A stretch of 24,689 nucleotides of DNA from an uncultured Verrucomicrobiales bacterium. Lineage in GTDB: Bacteria > Verrucomicrobiota > Verrucomicrobiia > Verrucomicrobiales > DEV007. Below are positions 7,379 to 16,313 of this stretch, one piece after another (within the stretch, counting starts at the first letter, position 1; every line of letters begins with the position of its first letter). The notes below the pieces were generated by a model. The model was not told the origin of the DNA and searched no databases. It saw nothing but the letters and a program-made list of their open reading frames with translations. The DNA lies in NCBI GenBank assembly GCA_937893785.1, contig CALCSP010000587.1, forward strand, positions 1 through 24,689. The letters run 5' to 3'. The translations under genes were made by a program, and so were the position numbers.

Positions 7379-10245
7379 TGTAAGAGTTTTGCTAACTTTA
7401 CCGCAACGCCCTTCATGCTCTTAGGCCATTGATCAAATGTCACGGTCTTAGCTCCTGGAATATCAGGCACGGTAATGCCTTCGACAAGGGATTTGGCAGG
7501 TTGCGCATAGAGGAACTGTAAATTCTTCTGGTCGTATGTACGAGACAAACTATTGGCGTAGATCTCCATCTCCGCGGCGTACTCCTCGGGGCGTTCACCG
7601 ATATTGCTTTCTGAGGGAATCCATATGACACCCGCTACGCCCATGGGAGTAAGCGGACTCACACACCAGTTGTAAGCATAGGTTGGAATTGTATCCTGAG
7701 ACACCACTTCTCCCTTACCCGGTTCGGGAAATGCCGGGGCCTGCAAGGCAAAAGTAGAGGCATCCGCCCCCTGTTTGGTTGATTCCTGAATGGCTCGCAC
7801 AAAGGCGTTTACTTCAGCGAGATGCCTCGATACTGCTTTGCGTGCCACCGACGTGTCTGGATACTGAAGGAACAATTCTTCCAGTCGCGCCTTAAAGGCC
7901 GAATTTTGACTATCGCGGACTCCGGCGAAGGACGTCCAGGATAATGGCGAGGCAAACTGCCGATTACGCCCTCCTTGGCCCGAGGACATGGTGATAAATC
8001 CCTGTGGAACACCCTGGCGGTCAATGGTCTTTGCAAATTCGTAAGCAAACATTGTCACTCCCCTTCCCTCTTGGGAGAAATCCGCACTCAACCAGTGGGA
8101 TCGATATTTGCCACTGCCCGTCTCAAAACGACGCTTTCTTGGGGTGGGAAAACTGCTGGCTTTGGTCTTCCTGCAAAACTCTCTGACCAGCGGCATGGCC
8201 TTAGGCAACTCTACCTCCTTGTTGCGACGGTCATAAGCCCACTCTGAAGTGAGCAGCGTGCTTCCCGTCAAGTACCAGACATCTCCGATAAGAATATCCC
8301 TGACTACGCGGTTGAACCCATGACTGGATTTGACCTCCAGGCTGATCGGCTTAGTCGAGGCCTTCCTTGGCGGAAAGGTCACTGACCATTGTTCCAGGTT
8401 ATTAGGCTCAACAGTCTGAGTCATCCCATCAAAGGCAACCGTCACCTTGACACCTCTATTGGCATGCCCCCAGACTTTAATTGGCTGATTACGCTGCAAA
8501 ATGACACCATCACGGTAATACTCTGCCACCTGCAGGATCGGATAATTGGGATCAGTCCAGCGCGCATACTTTGCCTTTAAAGCGGCGGCTTTTTCCAGAT
8601 CGTCCTCCTCAAAAATGAACTTGTTATCAATCGCGGCAAAGGGTGTCGCCGGCAATCCGGCCTTGTTATAAAGGTTGGAGTTCTCCGGCACGGCACTGTA
8701 AGCATATTGAACGCCTGTAGGCAAAGGCACCTTCTCGGAGGTTACCTCCACAACATCCCCCACGATTCTAGCCTCCGCCGGATGCCACTTCCTATCCTTG
8801 CCACATAACCGGAAGTGATTAAGCCTGGCATCAGGGGTGGGTATAGCTGGCTCAACGAATTTTCCTGGCTCCCTACGGTCCTTGGCCATGCCCTTACTGC
8901 CGACCATCAATCCACCAAAAAGGCTTTCCTTCTCGAAGGAAACCTTCACCTTACGGCCACTCACTGTGTATCCACTATATATGGGCCCCGTGTATGCAAT
9001 CTGCTTGCCATATTGCTTGGCCAAAGCCCACCTGGCCATCCTCATGCCTGGATGTAGCTTATTGTAATAATGGATACCCCCGGGGTTGGCCGAGTTAATA
9101 TCGGATTGCACCACCATGCCCACATTCTCCCGGTTGTTTGCAAAGAAAACGTGCTGAACCTGACGAATGTCGGCAAAGCCGACGTTATTTGGGTCCGGTG
9201 AACCATAGGGTTGCATCTGCGTAAAATAAAAAGGCATATCCGGCATTTCCCATGCATCACGCCATCCCCGAACTAAAGCTTCCATCCTTGAAGCATAAAT
9301 TCTGCCATCCCCGCTGTTACTCGTTCCTTGGCACCAAATGGCACCACGAATCGCATAAGGAATGACAGGGGCAATCTTTCCATTAAAGAACTGTGAGGGA
9401 CCGCGCCACATACCCGCAATCCCCGGAAGCTTGGGCCGGGCGGGCACCTTCCCGCCTTTCTCAGCTGCATGGCCAGCCACATCCTGCCATACCTTCAGGT
9501 CAGCGTAGTATTGATCGAAAGCCTTGCGTCCCTGGTCAGTCAGTGGATCCGCATCGTGAATGAGGTCCTTGTCCTCCTGAAGTTTCTGGTGCTCTTCGAT
9601 CGCCTCACGCTGAGTGAAAGCTTCAATGCGTGTATTACTATGTGCACTGAGAAGAATACCTATCGGCACCTTCAACTCTCTGTAGAGTTCGTGTGCAAAA
9701 GCAAGGGAAAGGGCGGAGAATCCGCCGGCTGCAGTTGACTTCTTCCAGCCTTCCTCTGATGTGGCCTTCTTTTGTGGATAGAGGGCAGAAACAGTATTGA
9801 TGTTAATCTCCCTGATGGGCACTTCTACTTTGGATGCAGCAATTTCTCGAGCCAGCTCGTTGCACATGCTTTTTCCCGCTACCCATACCATGTTGGACTG
9901 GCCGGATGAGAACCATACCTCACCGACAAGCACACCTTTAAGCGAGATCGATTTTCCTTGATCGTTCTTCACCTCAATAACACGTTCATTCCCGGATGCC
10001 TTCAGTGGAGCGAGTTTGACCATCCAGTCACCTTTGGTATCTGCTACAACTGACTTGGTTTGACCAGCAAACTCAACTGTCACCCTATTGCCCGGTTTAT
10101 CAAAACCCCAAACGGGAACGGCCTGCTCGCGCTGCAAGACCATGTTGTCAGTGAAGGGTGCGGCTAGGTCAAGTTTTCCAAACCCAATCGTAGGAATCAA
10201 GGCCTGCAATAAAGCAGTCAGAATAAAAAATAATGTTTTTTTCAT
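7375..10245 (-). CDS. Tandem SASA-type esterase with a degenerate second half
   Basis: This 956-aa protein has a Sec-type signal (residues 1-23). The first half (about 25-430) is a SASA/sialate O-acetylesterase-like domain (PF03629 type). It has the N-terminal M-V-L-Q-R-E motif, nucleophile block G115-Q-S117-N-M, oxyanion/asparagine block W-C-Q-G-T-S-N (304-310) and candidate catalytic His398 in L-H-P-G-M-R. This family hydrolyses acetyl esters on sugars. The second half (about 573-956) repeats the architecture (V-I-L-Q-R-N at 581, then D-V-W-Y near 655), but the nucleophile block reads G661-S-T663-L-L and the His-Pro block reads W940-P. The second copy is therefore probably catalytically dead and may be structural or substrate-binding. 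At about 956 aa it is roughly 1.5-2 times a single-domain family member. It sits 65 bases after the DUF6288 gene and overlaps the next gene by ATGA. The sugar substrate cannot be read from sequence. Confidence 0.9.
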   Translation of the reverse strand: MKKTLFFILTALLQALIPTIGFGKLDLAAPFTDNMVLQREQAVPVWGFDKPGNRVTVEFAGQTKSVVADTKGDWMVKLAPLKASGNERVIEVKNDQGKSISLKGVLVGEVWFSSGQSNMVWVAGKSMCNELAREIAASKVEVPIREININTVSALYPQKKATSEEGWKKSTAAGGFSALSLAFAHELYRELKVPIGILLSAHSNTRIEAFTQREAIEEHQKLQEDKDLIHDADPLTDQGRKAFDQYYADLKVWQDVAGHAAEKGGKVPARPKLPGIAGMWRGPSQFFNGKIAPVIPYAIRGAIWCQGTSNSGDGRIYASRMEALVRGWRDAWEMPDMPFYFTQMQPYGSPDPNNVGFADIRQVQHVFFANNRENVGMVVQSDINSANPGGIHYYNKLHPGMRMARWALAKQYGKQIAYTGPIYSGYTVSGRKVKVSFEKESLFGGLMVGSKGMAKDRREPGKFVEPAIPTPDARLNHFRLCGKDRKWHPAEARIVGDVVEVTSEKVPLPTGVQYAYSAVPENSNLYNKAGLPATPFAAIDNKFIFEEDDLEKAAALKAKYARWTDPNYPILQVAEYYRDGVILQRNQPIKVWGHANRGVKVTVAFDGMTQTVEPNNLEQWSVTFPPRKASTKPISLEVKSSHGFNRVVRDILIGDVWYLTGSTLLTSEWAYDRRNKEVELPKAMPLVREFCRKTKASSFPTPRKRRFETGSGKYRSHWLSADFSQEGRGVTMFAYEFAKTIDRQGVPQGFITMSSGQGGRNRQFASPLSWTSFAGVRDSQNSAFKARLEELFLQYPDTSVARKAVSRHLAEVNAFVRAIQESTKQGADASTFALQAPAFPEPGKGEVVSQDTIPTYAYNWCVSPLTPMGVAGVIWIPSESNIGERPEEYAAEMEIYANSLSRTYDQKNLQFLYAQPAKSLVEGITVPDIPGAKTVTFDQWPKSMKGVAVKLAKLLQ

Positions 10246-10310
10246 AAATTGATGATTGAAGTGAATCCTTATGGTGACTCAACCACAACGCCATTGACTG
10301 CATCGGCCAA

Positions 10311-13300
10311 TTAACGTGCCAACACCAGAAGCTGTGTTTTCCAGCCAGGCTTATTGCGGGTCCCAAACCCCCCTACCTCAACGAAAAGGTAGTCCTTACC
10401 CCCTATATTTCTGGGTTTCATTTTAAGAGCCTGAAACTTGGTCAGATCCATCAAAATGTCTCCCGACCATGCCCAAACCGGGTTATCCGTGCTACCACCA
10501 TCTTTGAAACTGATGCTAGAAAAAGGAGGCCGATTGACCCGATTTTTCTTGTTAGGATCGAAGTCTGCCACTGTTGGGACCTGCGCAATCACCTTCCAAG
10601 AACCGGCTATTTTCGGGTTGTTTTCAAATCGACCATCCCAGCGAAATTTTTCTGCGGAAACAGATTTTTCCCTATCTTCGGGATCCTGTGCATCCTGCCA
10701 TTGCGAGGAAAGCATCGGCACAATCGAAGCAGATTTAAATACGAGTGCATCACCCATGGGCGGTAGCTTCTGCTCTTCGATATGGATGCTAAACTTGCCC
10801 TGGGGAACGGGACTGCTGGGCTTAACCTTATACTTGTCGTTATTGCGCAGGAACGTCATGGCTGCAATACAGAGATTTCCACTCCTCAGGTCATCCATGA
10901 ACTCCTCAGTGATGTAAGCACCCTTAGGTAGACCACCTGACCCTCGGCCATTACAAGTCGTAACCTCAATCAGTTGCTTCCCATTAATGTAGATAATATG
11001 CCCGCCTCCTGCTCCTACATGATTACCGTCATTGACACGAATGCGGTACCGGTAACCAGGCTTAACCGGAGGAATCTTAAAATTCTGTCGCATCAACAGC
11101 ACTTCCTTCTCCCAGAAAGTATTAACCTTAGTTCCACCAAAACAGTTAGGGCCAATGCATCCCGATCCGCACTTGTGGATCGGACCATTGGGAATCTTAC
11201 CCATATAGTGACCAAAGGGGCTATTGCCCTGCTTGAAGCCTTTCAACTTTTTTGCATGATGAGCTTCATACCATTTTTCCATACCCTCGGGCATTGTCAC
11301 TTTCCGGTATCGAGTGATGAGCTGATCAAAAGGCACCTGCTCAGAAGCAATCGGGTCAAAGCTGTGATAATTCCACTTTGCGTTTCGCAGATCCATGAAC
11401 ATTTTCCAGCCATATTCCTTATCTCCAGCCCTGTCGTAGAGAGCTACCAACCCGTCAATAGCATCTCTAGATCCCCCCGGAAATCCTGATTGAATCTCTC
11501 CACCCGCAAGTTGTCTTAGCCTCTCTCTGTTCCTGCCGACATATTCAGGAATTAACTCATCAACGATGATCGGGTTAATTGCCTGCTTCAACACCTGCCC
11601 AAAACCACTCGAATCGGCATTCAAAAACAACTCCTTGTAGGGAAGAATTTCCTCCGGCTGTCGCTGGCGAGCAATCTGATAGAGCACATCTAGCCCTCCC
11701 GGAACCATCGCCAAGGATTCTGCAATGCCATCTAGGTGATACTCATAAGTTGAAGTCGTATCCAGCCCCCCAGGAGCAGTCTTGGCTCCCGAATATGACG
11801 TAAAGGTATACTCGAGAATTTTAGTGGCCAGCTTTTGAACTTTAGGATCGGCGGCCTTGAGCTTGGCACGAATCCCGCCCGTCAGCCCCCGGGTAATGGA
11901 CACACGCTGGTTGTTGCGCACCAGATCCCCAACGGCTGGAAGCACTCGCTCATAGCAACGCTGATCGGCCACCACCGGAGTCAGGGCAGTAATAGCAGCA
12001 TTCTTGAGCCAATCCTCTTCATGCTTGAGATATGGAAGCAACGTATCCACATGGGGTAACACTTGGTCAGCTGTTCCTCGTCCGATGATTTGCAGCGCTG
12101 CATCCTTAACCCACCAGGATTCTTCTGGATCCTTAACTGCCTTGATAGCCAATGCGAAAATTTCAGAATTAATAATATCAGTCTTACCAAGGATTGCACC
12201 AAACATTGCGCGACGCACCCGTGCATCAGAATGTTGAAGAAACTCCATCACCAGATTCATTCGCACTTTACCCCCACCCGACTTCCATCCAATGTAACCG
12301 CTGTTGATACCAAGAGCCTTAAAAGCAGCAATATTTCGGATGTTGTGTTCCTGATGGTGAATGTATCTGCGAATCTGTTCGTCGGTTGGTTGTTCCTTGC
12401 CATGAAACCGGCGAATAAAAGCCATACCTGAATCCTCAGCCAGGGTCTCAGCGGACAGGTCCTGCTGCAAACCGTCAAGGCCGGGCACTGCCTCAAAAGA
12501 GAGAAAATCATTATCCGCTTTTGTTCCCCACAACTGCCCGGGCAATTGGTAAGGCCTTGAAAACTTGCTGCGAGGAGCACCAGCAATACGCAGATTTTTA
12601 CGCGGAATGGTATAGGCCAATGGATACGCCACACCCCACTGCTCCTTGTCATAACCACCCCCACCCAAGATGCCAAATGACCCATCAAAGCGCCGGGAAA
12701 GGTCATAATGCCATTTACGATTATCCATGAAGTCCCGGTATTGCTTGGGTTTCTTATCGAACATGAGGCCCATGGCAGCACTGCGCCAAATCTCGCCAAT
12801 CCCACCACCAGTATGACCGTGCAGCATGAAACTCGTCGTATAAAAACTCTGAATCGCACACACGTCACGAGCTTTGGCATAAACGGAGTTTTCACCGTCC
12901 GGGGTCAGAGCAGCTGCCGCCGCCATGGCAAAAGCCAGTTTGCCATTCTTCCCGTTATCCACAAATCCCACCTCAGGGCGATCGTCCCCATAGGGATTGT
13001 TTCCTCTACCGGCATATCGATAGAAATGACGCAGGGAGCGAAGAAGCAAGCGGTCCGGCACATCGGCTCCACATTCCTTGGCCAACATGAGAAAGGTAAC
13101 TACATGAGTACCGGCAGCATTGAGATGCCCCTGTCCATAGGAGGTCAGAGCACTACCCCTGCCGGCCCAGCCATCGTTGTGCTGAGACTTGTCGGCGTTC
13201 TCGACACCTATCTGAATATTATCGAGAATTTTAGGATCTCCGGTCCTCAGATAACACTCAGCCAAGGGAATACCACCATAGCCAATATACCAGGGATAAC

Positions 13301-13919
13301 GGTGAGGTTTCACATCTCGAGCCCATTGCCTGACTACTTCAAGATCCCGAGCATCTCCAGTGGAAAGCAAGAAGAGCATACCAATGCCAGCTAAGCCCTT
13401 CTGTGTGTCGGGGCTGGAAAGATAATCTGCTACCTGCCGAACAATTTTGTCAGACTTAGGACAATTCAACGGCCATGTTTTGCTGTAGGCTCCCAGCACC
13501 GGAACCTTCACCGTGACCGGATCAACAATCCCCCTAATTGCAAAGCGAAGAATTCCATCTGAAGCTTCGGCTTCGGCCAGGATGTTCCCCAGCTGAATGC
13601 GTGGATCAATATCGGCAAGTTTCTTCCCGTTAATCGAATCGATCACCTGTCCTTCCGACAACTTACCCGTAGCGGCTGCAGGTGAACCTTCCTCAATATG
13701 GGAAATACGCATCGTGAAAGCAGGCTGTATTAGGTCGATACCCATGCCAACCGGGCCAAATCGCTTAATGTTCTGCAATGACTTGGTGGCGTCCGGACGC
13801 GTCGAAAAAATTCCGTTTGCTTCCTTGTAGAAAGATTGCGCAGTCGCCAAGAAAGAGGATGGAAACAGTATAGCTAATACACCAATAGAAAGCTTAGTCT
13901 TAATTGAGAACTTGATCAT
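10311..13919 (-). CDS. DUF6288-like secreted protein with PDZ and HEAT-like repeats
   Basis: This 1202-aa protein has a signal peptide (about residues 8-27). A PDZ-like domain spans about 55-140 (G-P-V-G-M-G-I and G-S-P-A-A-A-T-G-K-L). It is followed by a large helical region (about 150-450) with Gly/His/Trp-rich segments reminiscent of an alpha/alpha-barrel, and HEAT-like helical repeats at about 550-700. I recognise the overall layout as the DUF6288 family; enzymatic activity is unproven. From about residue 776 to 1055 there is a module with a Cys-rich loop (C917, C921, C926) followed by F-W-E-K-E-V-L-L-M-R-Q. The same module occurs at the C-terminus of the 842-aa esterase of this window. 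A further ~150-residue C-terminal region (1056-1202) is unique here. Its ATG overlaps the stop of the YdjY-domain gene by four bases. Role inferred: large periplasmic carbohydrate-binding or processing protein. Confidence 0.88.
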   Translation of the reverse strand: MIKFSIKTKLSIGVLAILFPSSFLATAQSFYKEANGIFSTRPDATKSLQNIKRFGPVGMGIDLIQPAFTMRISHIEEGSPAAATGKLSEGQVIDSINGKKLADIDPRIQLGNILAEAEASDGILRFAIRGIVDPVTVKVPVLGAYSKTWPLNCPKSDKIVRQVADYLSSPDTQKGLAGIGMLFLLSTGDARDLEVVRQWARDVKPHRYPWYIGYGGIPLAECYLRTGDPKILDNIQIGVENADKSQHNDGWAGRGSALTSYGQGHLNAAGTHVVTFLMLAKECGADVPDRLLLRSLRHFYRYAGRGNNPYGDDRPEVGFVDNGKNGKLAFAMAAAAALTPDGENSVYAKARDVCAIQSFYTTSFMLHGHTGGGIGEIWRSAAMGLMFDKKPKQYRDFMDNRKWHYDLSRRFDGSFGILGGGGYDKEQWGVAYPLAYTIPRKNLRIAGAPRSKFSRPYQLPGQLWGTKADNDFLSFEAVPGLDGLQQDLSAETLAEDSGMAFIRRFHGKEQPTDEQIRRYIHHQEHNIRNIAAFKALGINSGYIGWKSGGGKVRMNLVMEFLQHSDARVRRAMFGAILGKTDIINSEIFALAIKAVKDPEESWWVKDAALQIIGRGTADQVLPHVDTLLPYLKHEEDWLKNAAITALTPVVADQRCYERVLPAVGDLVRNNQRVSITRGLTGGIRAKLKAADPKVQKLATKILEYTFTSYSGAKTAPGGLDTTSTYEYHLDGIAESLAMVPGGLDVLYQIARQRQPEEILPYKELFLNADSSGFGQVLKQAINPIIVDELIPEYVGRNRERLRQLAGGEIQSGFPGGSRDAIDGLVALYDRAGDKEYGWKMFMDLRNAKWNYHSFDPIASEQVPFDQLITRYRKVTMPEGMEKWYEAHHAKKLKGFKQGNSPFGHYMGKIPNGPIHKCGSGCIGPNCFGGTKVNTFWEKEVLLMRQNFKIPPVKPGYRYRIRVNDGNHVGAGGGHIIYINGKQLIEVTTCNGRGSGGLPKGAYITEEFMDDLRSGNLCIAAMTFLRNNDKYKVKPSSPVPQGKFSIHIEEQKLPPMGDALVFKSASIVPMLSSQWQDAQDPEDREKSVSAEKFRWDGRFENNPKIAGSWKVIAQVPTVADFDPNKKNRVNRPPFSSISFKDGGSTDNPVWAWSGDILMDLTKFQALKMKPRNIGGKDYLFVEVGGFGTRNKPGWKTQLLVLAR

Positions 13920-14671
13920 GACTTGGAAAATGTGGACTTAAGTCTGAGGCGCAGGATTACCTTTTTACCAATTTCAGGCAAACCCACTGGGTTCACCTGC
14001 CAGATAAGACCTTGATTGTTATGCCCATGAATACCCGGCAGGCAGAGGAATTCATCACCAAATGTGGAAATGGAAATCACATTGCCACTTTGTTCACAAA
14101 CATACTTTTTAGGCCCAGGGCCGTTCTGTACAAGGTGTGAGCCAGCAAAAAGAAAGTAATCAGGAAATTTTTCCATCTCTTTGCTTTTTATACTTCCGGC
14201 CTTGGCACCAGAACCAACAGGGGAAACAAACTTGTTGATGGAATGCTCTACTTGCCTCCCTTTCGAATCAGTAAATACAAGGGATACCCAAACCTGATCC
14301 CCTGAGGGGTCAACGGGAACCCAGCGGATATCTTTACCATCAATCATCTTTTTCATGGCAGGATTTCCGGGTTTTACCCCCATCAGGAGCAACGCCGTAT
14401 GGATGTGCATCGGGCGGGCGGCTAGGGCAATGATGGATTCATGTTCCTTAGTTCCTTCTGTGCAAGCAACCAATTCCAAAGATCCTTCATGCAGACACAC
14501 TGTCGCATCCACATCGACACACCACTCTTTAAGGTTCAGTTCGATCCCCGGCAGCTCCAGCTTTCGCAAAGCTTCTTTCATGTCCTCCGAATGTTTTGGA
14601 GCCCGCTCATCAGCCCATGAAACCGAAGAAATTAGAGCAAAACTCAGGGCTAAATGGAATTGAGAGGGCAT
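13916..14671 (-). CDS. YdjY-domain secreted protein, first gene of the long minus-strand operon
   Basis: This 251-aa protein has a signal peptide (residues 1-20, ending S-V-S-W-A). The core resembles the planctomycete/verrucomicrobial proteins annotated as YdjY-domain: V-C-L-H-E-G-S-L-E-L-V-A-C-T-E-G-T-K-E-H-E near 58-78, then P-M-H-I-H-T-A-L-L-L-M-G near 87-98, then K-P-G-N-P. The conserved Cys, His and Glu residues hint at a bound metal or cofactor, but no activity is established for the family. It is the promoter-proximal gene: 69 bases separate its start from the 28-base operator-like site at 14741-14768. Its stop overlaps the DUF6288 gene start (ATGA), so both are translated together. 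The N-terminal start is supported by a compact signal peptide directly after the ATG. Confidence 0.85.
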   Translation of the reverse strand: MPSQFHLALSFALISSVSWADERAPKHSEDMKEALRKLELPGIELNLKEWCVDVDATVCLHEGSLELVACTEGTKEHESIIALAARPMHIHTALLLMGVKPGNPAMKKMIDGKDIRWVPVDPSGDQVWVSLVFTDSKGRQVEHSINKFVSPVGSGAKAGSIKSKEMEKFPDYFLFAGSHLVQNGPGPKKYVCEQSGNVISISTFGDEFLCLPGIHGHNNQGLIWQVNPVGLPEIGKKVILRLRLKSTFSKS

Positions 14672-14740
14672 GACCTTTGAATGCTTACTAATAAAAATAG
14701 AATAACTGACGTTTAATGCGATGACATAGTAACGGTTTTA

Positions 14741-14768
14741 TGCGTATTTATAACGCTCTTTTATGACA
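14741..14768 (-). promoter_or_regulatory. Candidate operator A (XylR/AraC-type site) upstream of the YdjY-DUF6288-esterase-DUF1552 operon
   Basis: In the 192-base divergent gap between the minus-strand operon (start 14671) and the plus-strand sulfatase (start 14864) lies a 28-base stretch that matches 23261-23288 at 22 of 28 positions without gaps. Both read TGCGTAT at the left on the plus strand and end GACA. It holds two TTTTATG copies, 14736-14742 and 14759-14765. It lies 69 bases upstream of the minus-strand ATG. A weak -10-like TACTAT (minus strand, 14731-14726) follows about 10 bases away. This placement suits an activator overlapping the -35 region, which is inference. The rest of the gap is AT-rich without other clear signals. 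Confidence 0.55.
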
Positions 14769-14863
14769 GGCCAATTGCAATGGTAGCTTACTGCGTTCAA
14801 CTCAGAGCCCCATAAAGTAAGCTTAAATAACCGAATAAAACGCCTTATTCACAAACTTATTAA

Positions 14864-16297
14864 ATGCACCTAAAACTCATACATCTGATTCTCCTGCTCA
14901 TAGGTTGTTCATCCGCATTACAGGCAGCAAAGCCCAATGTGCTCTTTATCGCCATTGATGATTTAAATGACTGGATCGGCGCCCTTGAAGGCCATCCCCA
15001 GGCACATACCCCACACTTGGACAAACTGGCTAAGCGTGGCGTTCTCTTTACCCGTGCATACTGCGCTGCACCCTCATGCAACCCTTCCCGGGCTGCACTG
15101 ATGACCGGTATTCTCCCTTCCACCAGCGGAGTCTACCACAATTCGCACCCGTGGCGAGTGGCGCTGCCGAAGGCAGTAACCTTACCTCAGCACTTCACTG
15201 CACATGGTTATTGGTCGGCTGGATCAGGAAAAATCTATCATGGCCGTTATCCTGATCCTGCCTCATGGCAAACCTATTTCCCTGACCAGAAAAAGAACAA
15301 GCCGGTGGATCCGTTGCCAGCAACCCGACCGGTCAACGGCATTCCACAAACAGCACATTTTGACTGGGGACCGGTTTCGAAGCCCGCCAGCGCCATGGGC
15401 GATTACCAAGTAGCTGACTGGATCATTGAGCAGTTAAATCGCGAACATGACAAGCCTTTCTTCCTGGCCTGCGGCATCTATCGCCCGCACCTGCCATGGT
15501 ATGTTCCGCGCAAATATTTTGACCTGTTCAAGGAAAGCGAAATCCAACTGCCTGCGGTCATCGAGAAGGATCTCAAGGATGTGCCAGCCGCCGGTATCAA
15601 AATGGCCAAGCCGCAAGGCGACCACGCTAAGGTCAACAAGCATCAACAGTGGAAAAAAGCCGTGCATGGTTACCTAGCTTCCGTTGCATTTGCAGACGAG
15701 CAGGTGGGGCGTGTGCTCTCAGCCCTTGAGAAAAGCCCCCATGCTGAAAATACCATCATCGTGCTTTGGACGGACCATGGGTGGCATCTGGGCGAAAAGG
15801 AGCACTGGCGAAAATTCACTTTGTGGGAACGCGCCGGCCGCACGCCGGTTATGTTTGTGGTCCCCAAGGGCATATCCGGGGCACTGACACAAGGGACACG
15901 ATCCGGGATGCGTGTGGATCAACCGGTGGGGCTAATCGATATCTATCCCACGCTCGTTGATCTCTGTGGACTGGGCGAAAACAAGGCATTGGAAGGACAA
16001 AGCCTAGTACCCTTACTGGCTGATCCAACATCAAAACGGGATCGACCGGCACTCACCACCTATGGACGTAATAACCATGCCCTGCGAACCACCCAGTGGC
16101 GCTACATCCGATATGCCGATGGATCCGAGGAACTTTATGATCACAAAAAAGATCCCAATGAATGGAGCAACCTTGCCAACAAGCCAAAATATGCGCAACT
16201 GAAGAAGGAGTTGGCCAGATGGTTTCCGAAAACAAACGCTCCCTCTGCCAAGGAATCAAAAAAAAGAAAAAGCCAAAAAAACAATAGTCGCAGTTAA
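14864..16297 (+). CDS. Secreted sulfatase, iduronate-2-sulfatase-like (type I, Cys-type)
   Basis: This 477-aa type I sulfatase would hydrolyse sulfate esters, probably on sugars of a polysaccharide. It has the N-terminal metal site in F-I-A-I-D-D-L-N-D (D32, D33), the formylglycine motif C72-N-P-S-R76 with A-A-L-M-T-G following, and the second metal block W-T-D304-H305-G-W-H-L-G-E-K. It also has the C-terminal pattern S-E-E-L-Y-D-H-K-K-D-P-N-E-W typical of the iduronate-2-sulfatase-like group. Cys72 must be converted to formylglycine; no maturase is encoded here. The signal region contains L-I-G-C15, a possible lipobox, but also A-L-Q-A as a Sec site, so lipid anchoring is uncertain. The C-terminal ~20 residues are Lys/Ser-rich. 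It is divergent from the YdjY operon and converges on the 153-aa gene with 16 bases between stops. Confidence 0.95.
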   Translation: MHLKLIHLILLLIGCSSALQAAKPNVLFIAIDDLNDWIGALEGHPQAHTPHLDKLAKRGVLFTRAYCAAPSCNPSRAALMTGILPSTSGVYHNSHPWRVALPKAVTLPQHFTAHGYWSAGSGKIYHGRYPDPASWQTYFPDQKKNKPVDPLPATRPVNGIPQTAHFDWGPVSKPASAMGDYQVADWIIEQLNREHDKPFFLACGIYRPHLPWYVPRKYFDLFKESEIQLPAVIEKDLKDVPAAGIKMAKPQGDHAKVNKHQQWKKAVHGYLASVAFADEQVGRVLSALEKSPHAENTIIVLWTDHGWHLGEKEHWRKFTLWERAGRTPVMFVVPKGISGALTQGTRSGMRVDQPVGLIDIYPTLVDLCGLGENKALEGQSLVPLLADPTSKRDRPALTTYGRNNHALRTTQWRYIRYADGSEELYDHKKDPNEWSNLANKPKYAQLKKELARWFPKTNAPSAKESKKRKSQKNNSRS

Positions 16298-16313
16298 TCA
16301 AATGGCCTATCCC

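Noticed and set aside
12257..13394. Long open frames on both strands (212 aa minus, 228 aa plus) within the DUF6288 gene
   Set aside because: Composition is unlike a folded protein and no domain is visible; the 1202-aa frame covers the whole region with recognisable PDZ and repeat segments.
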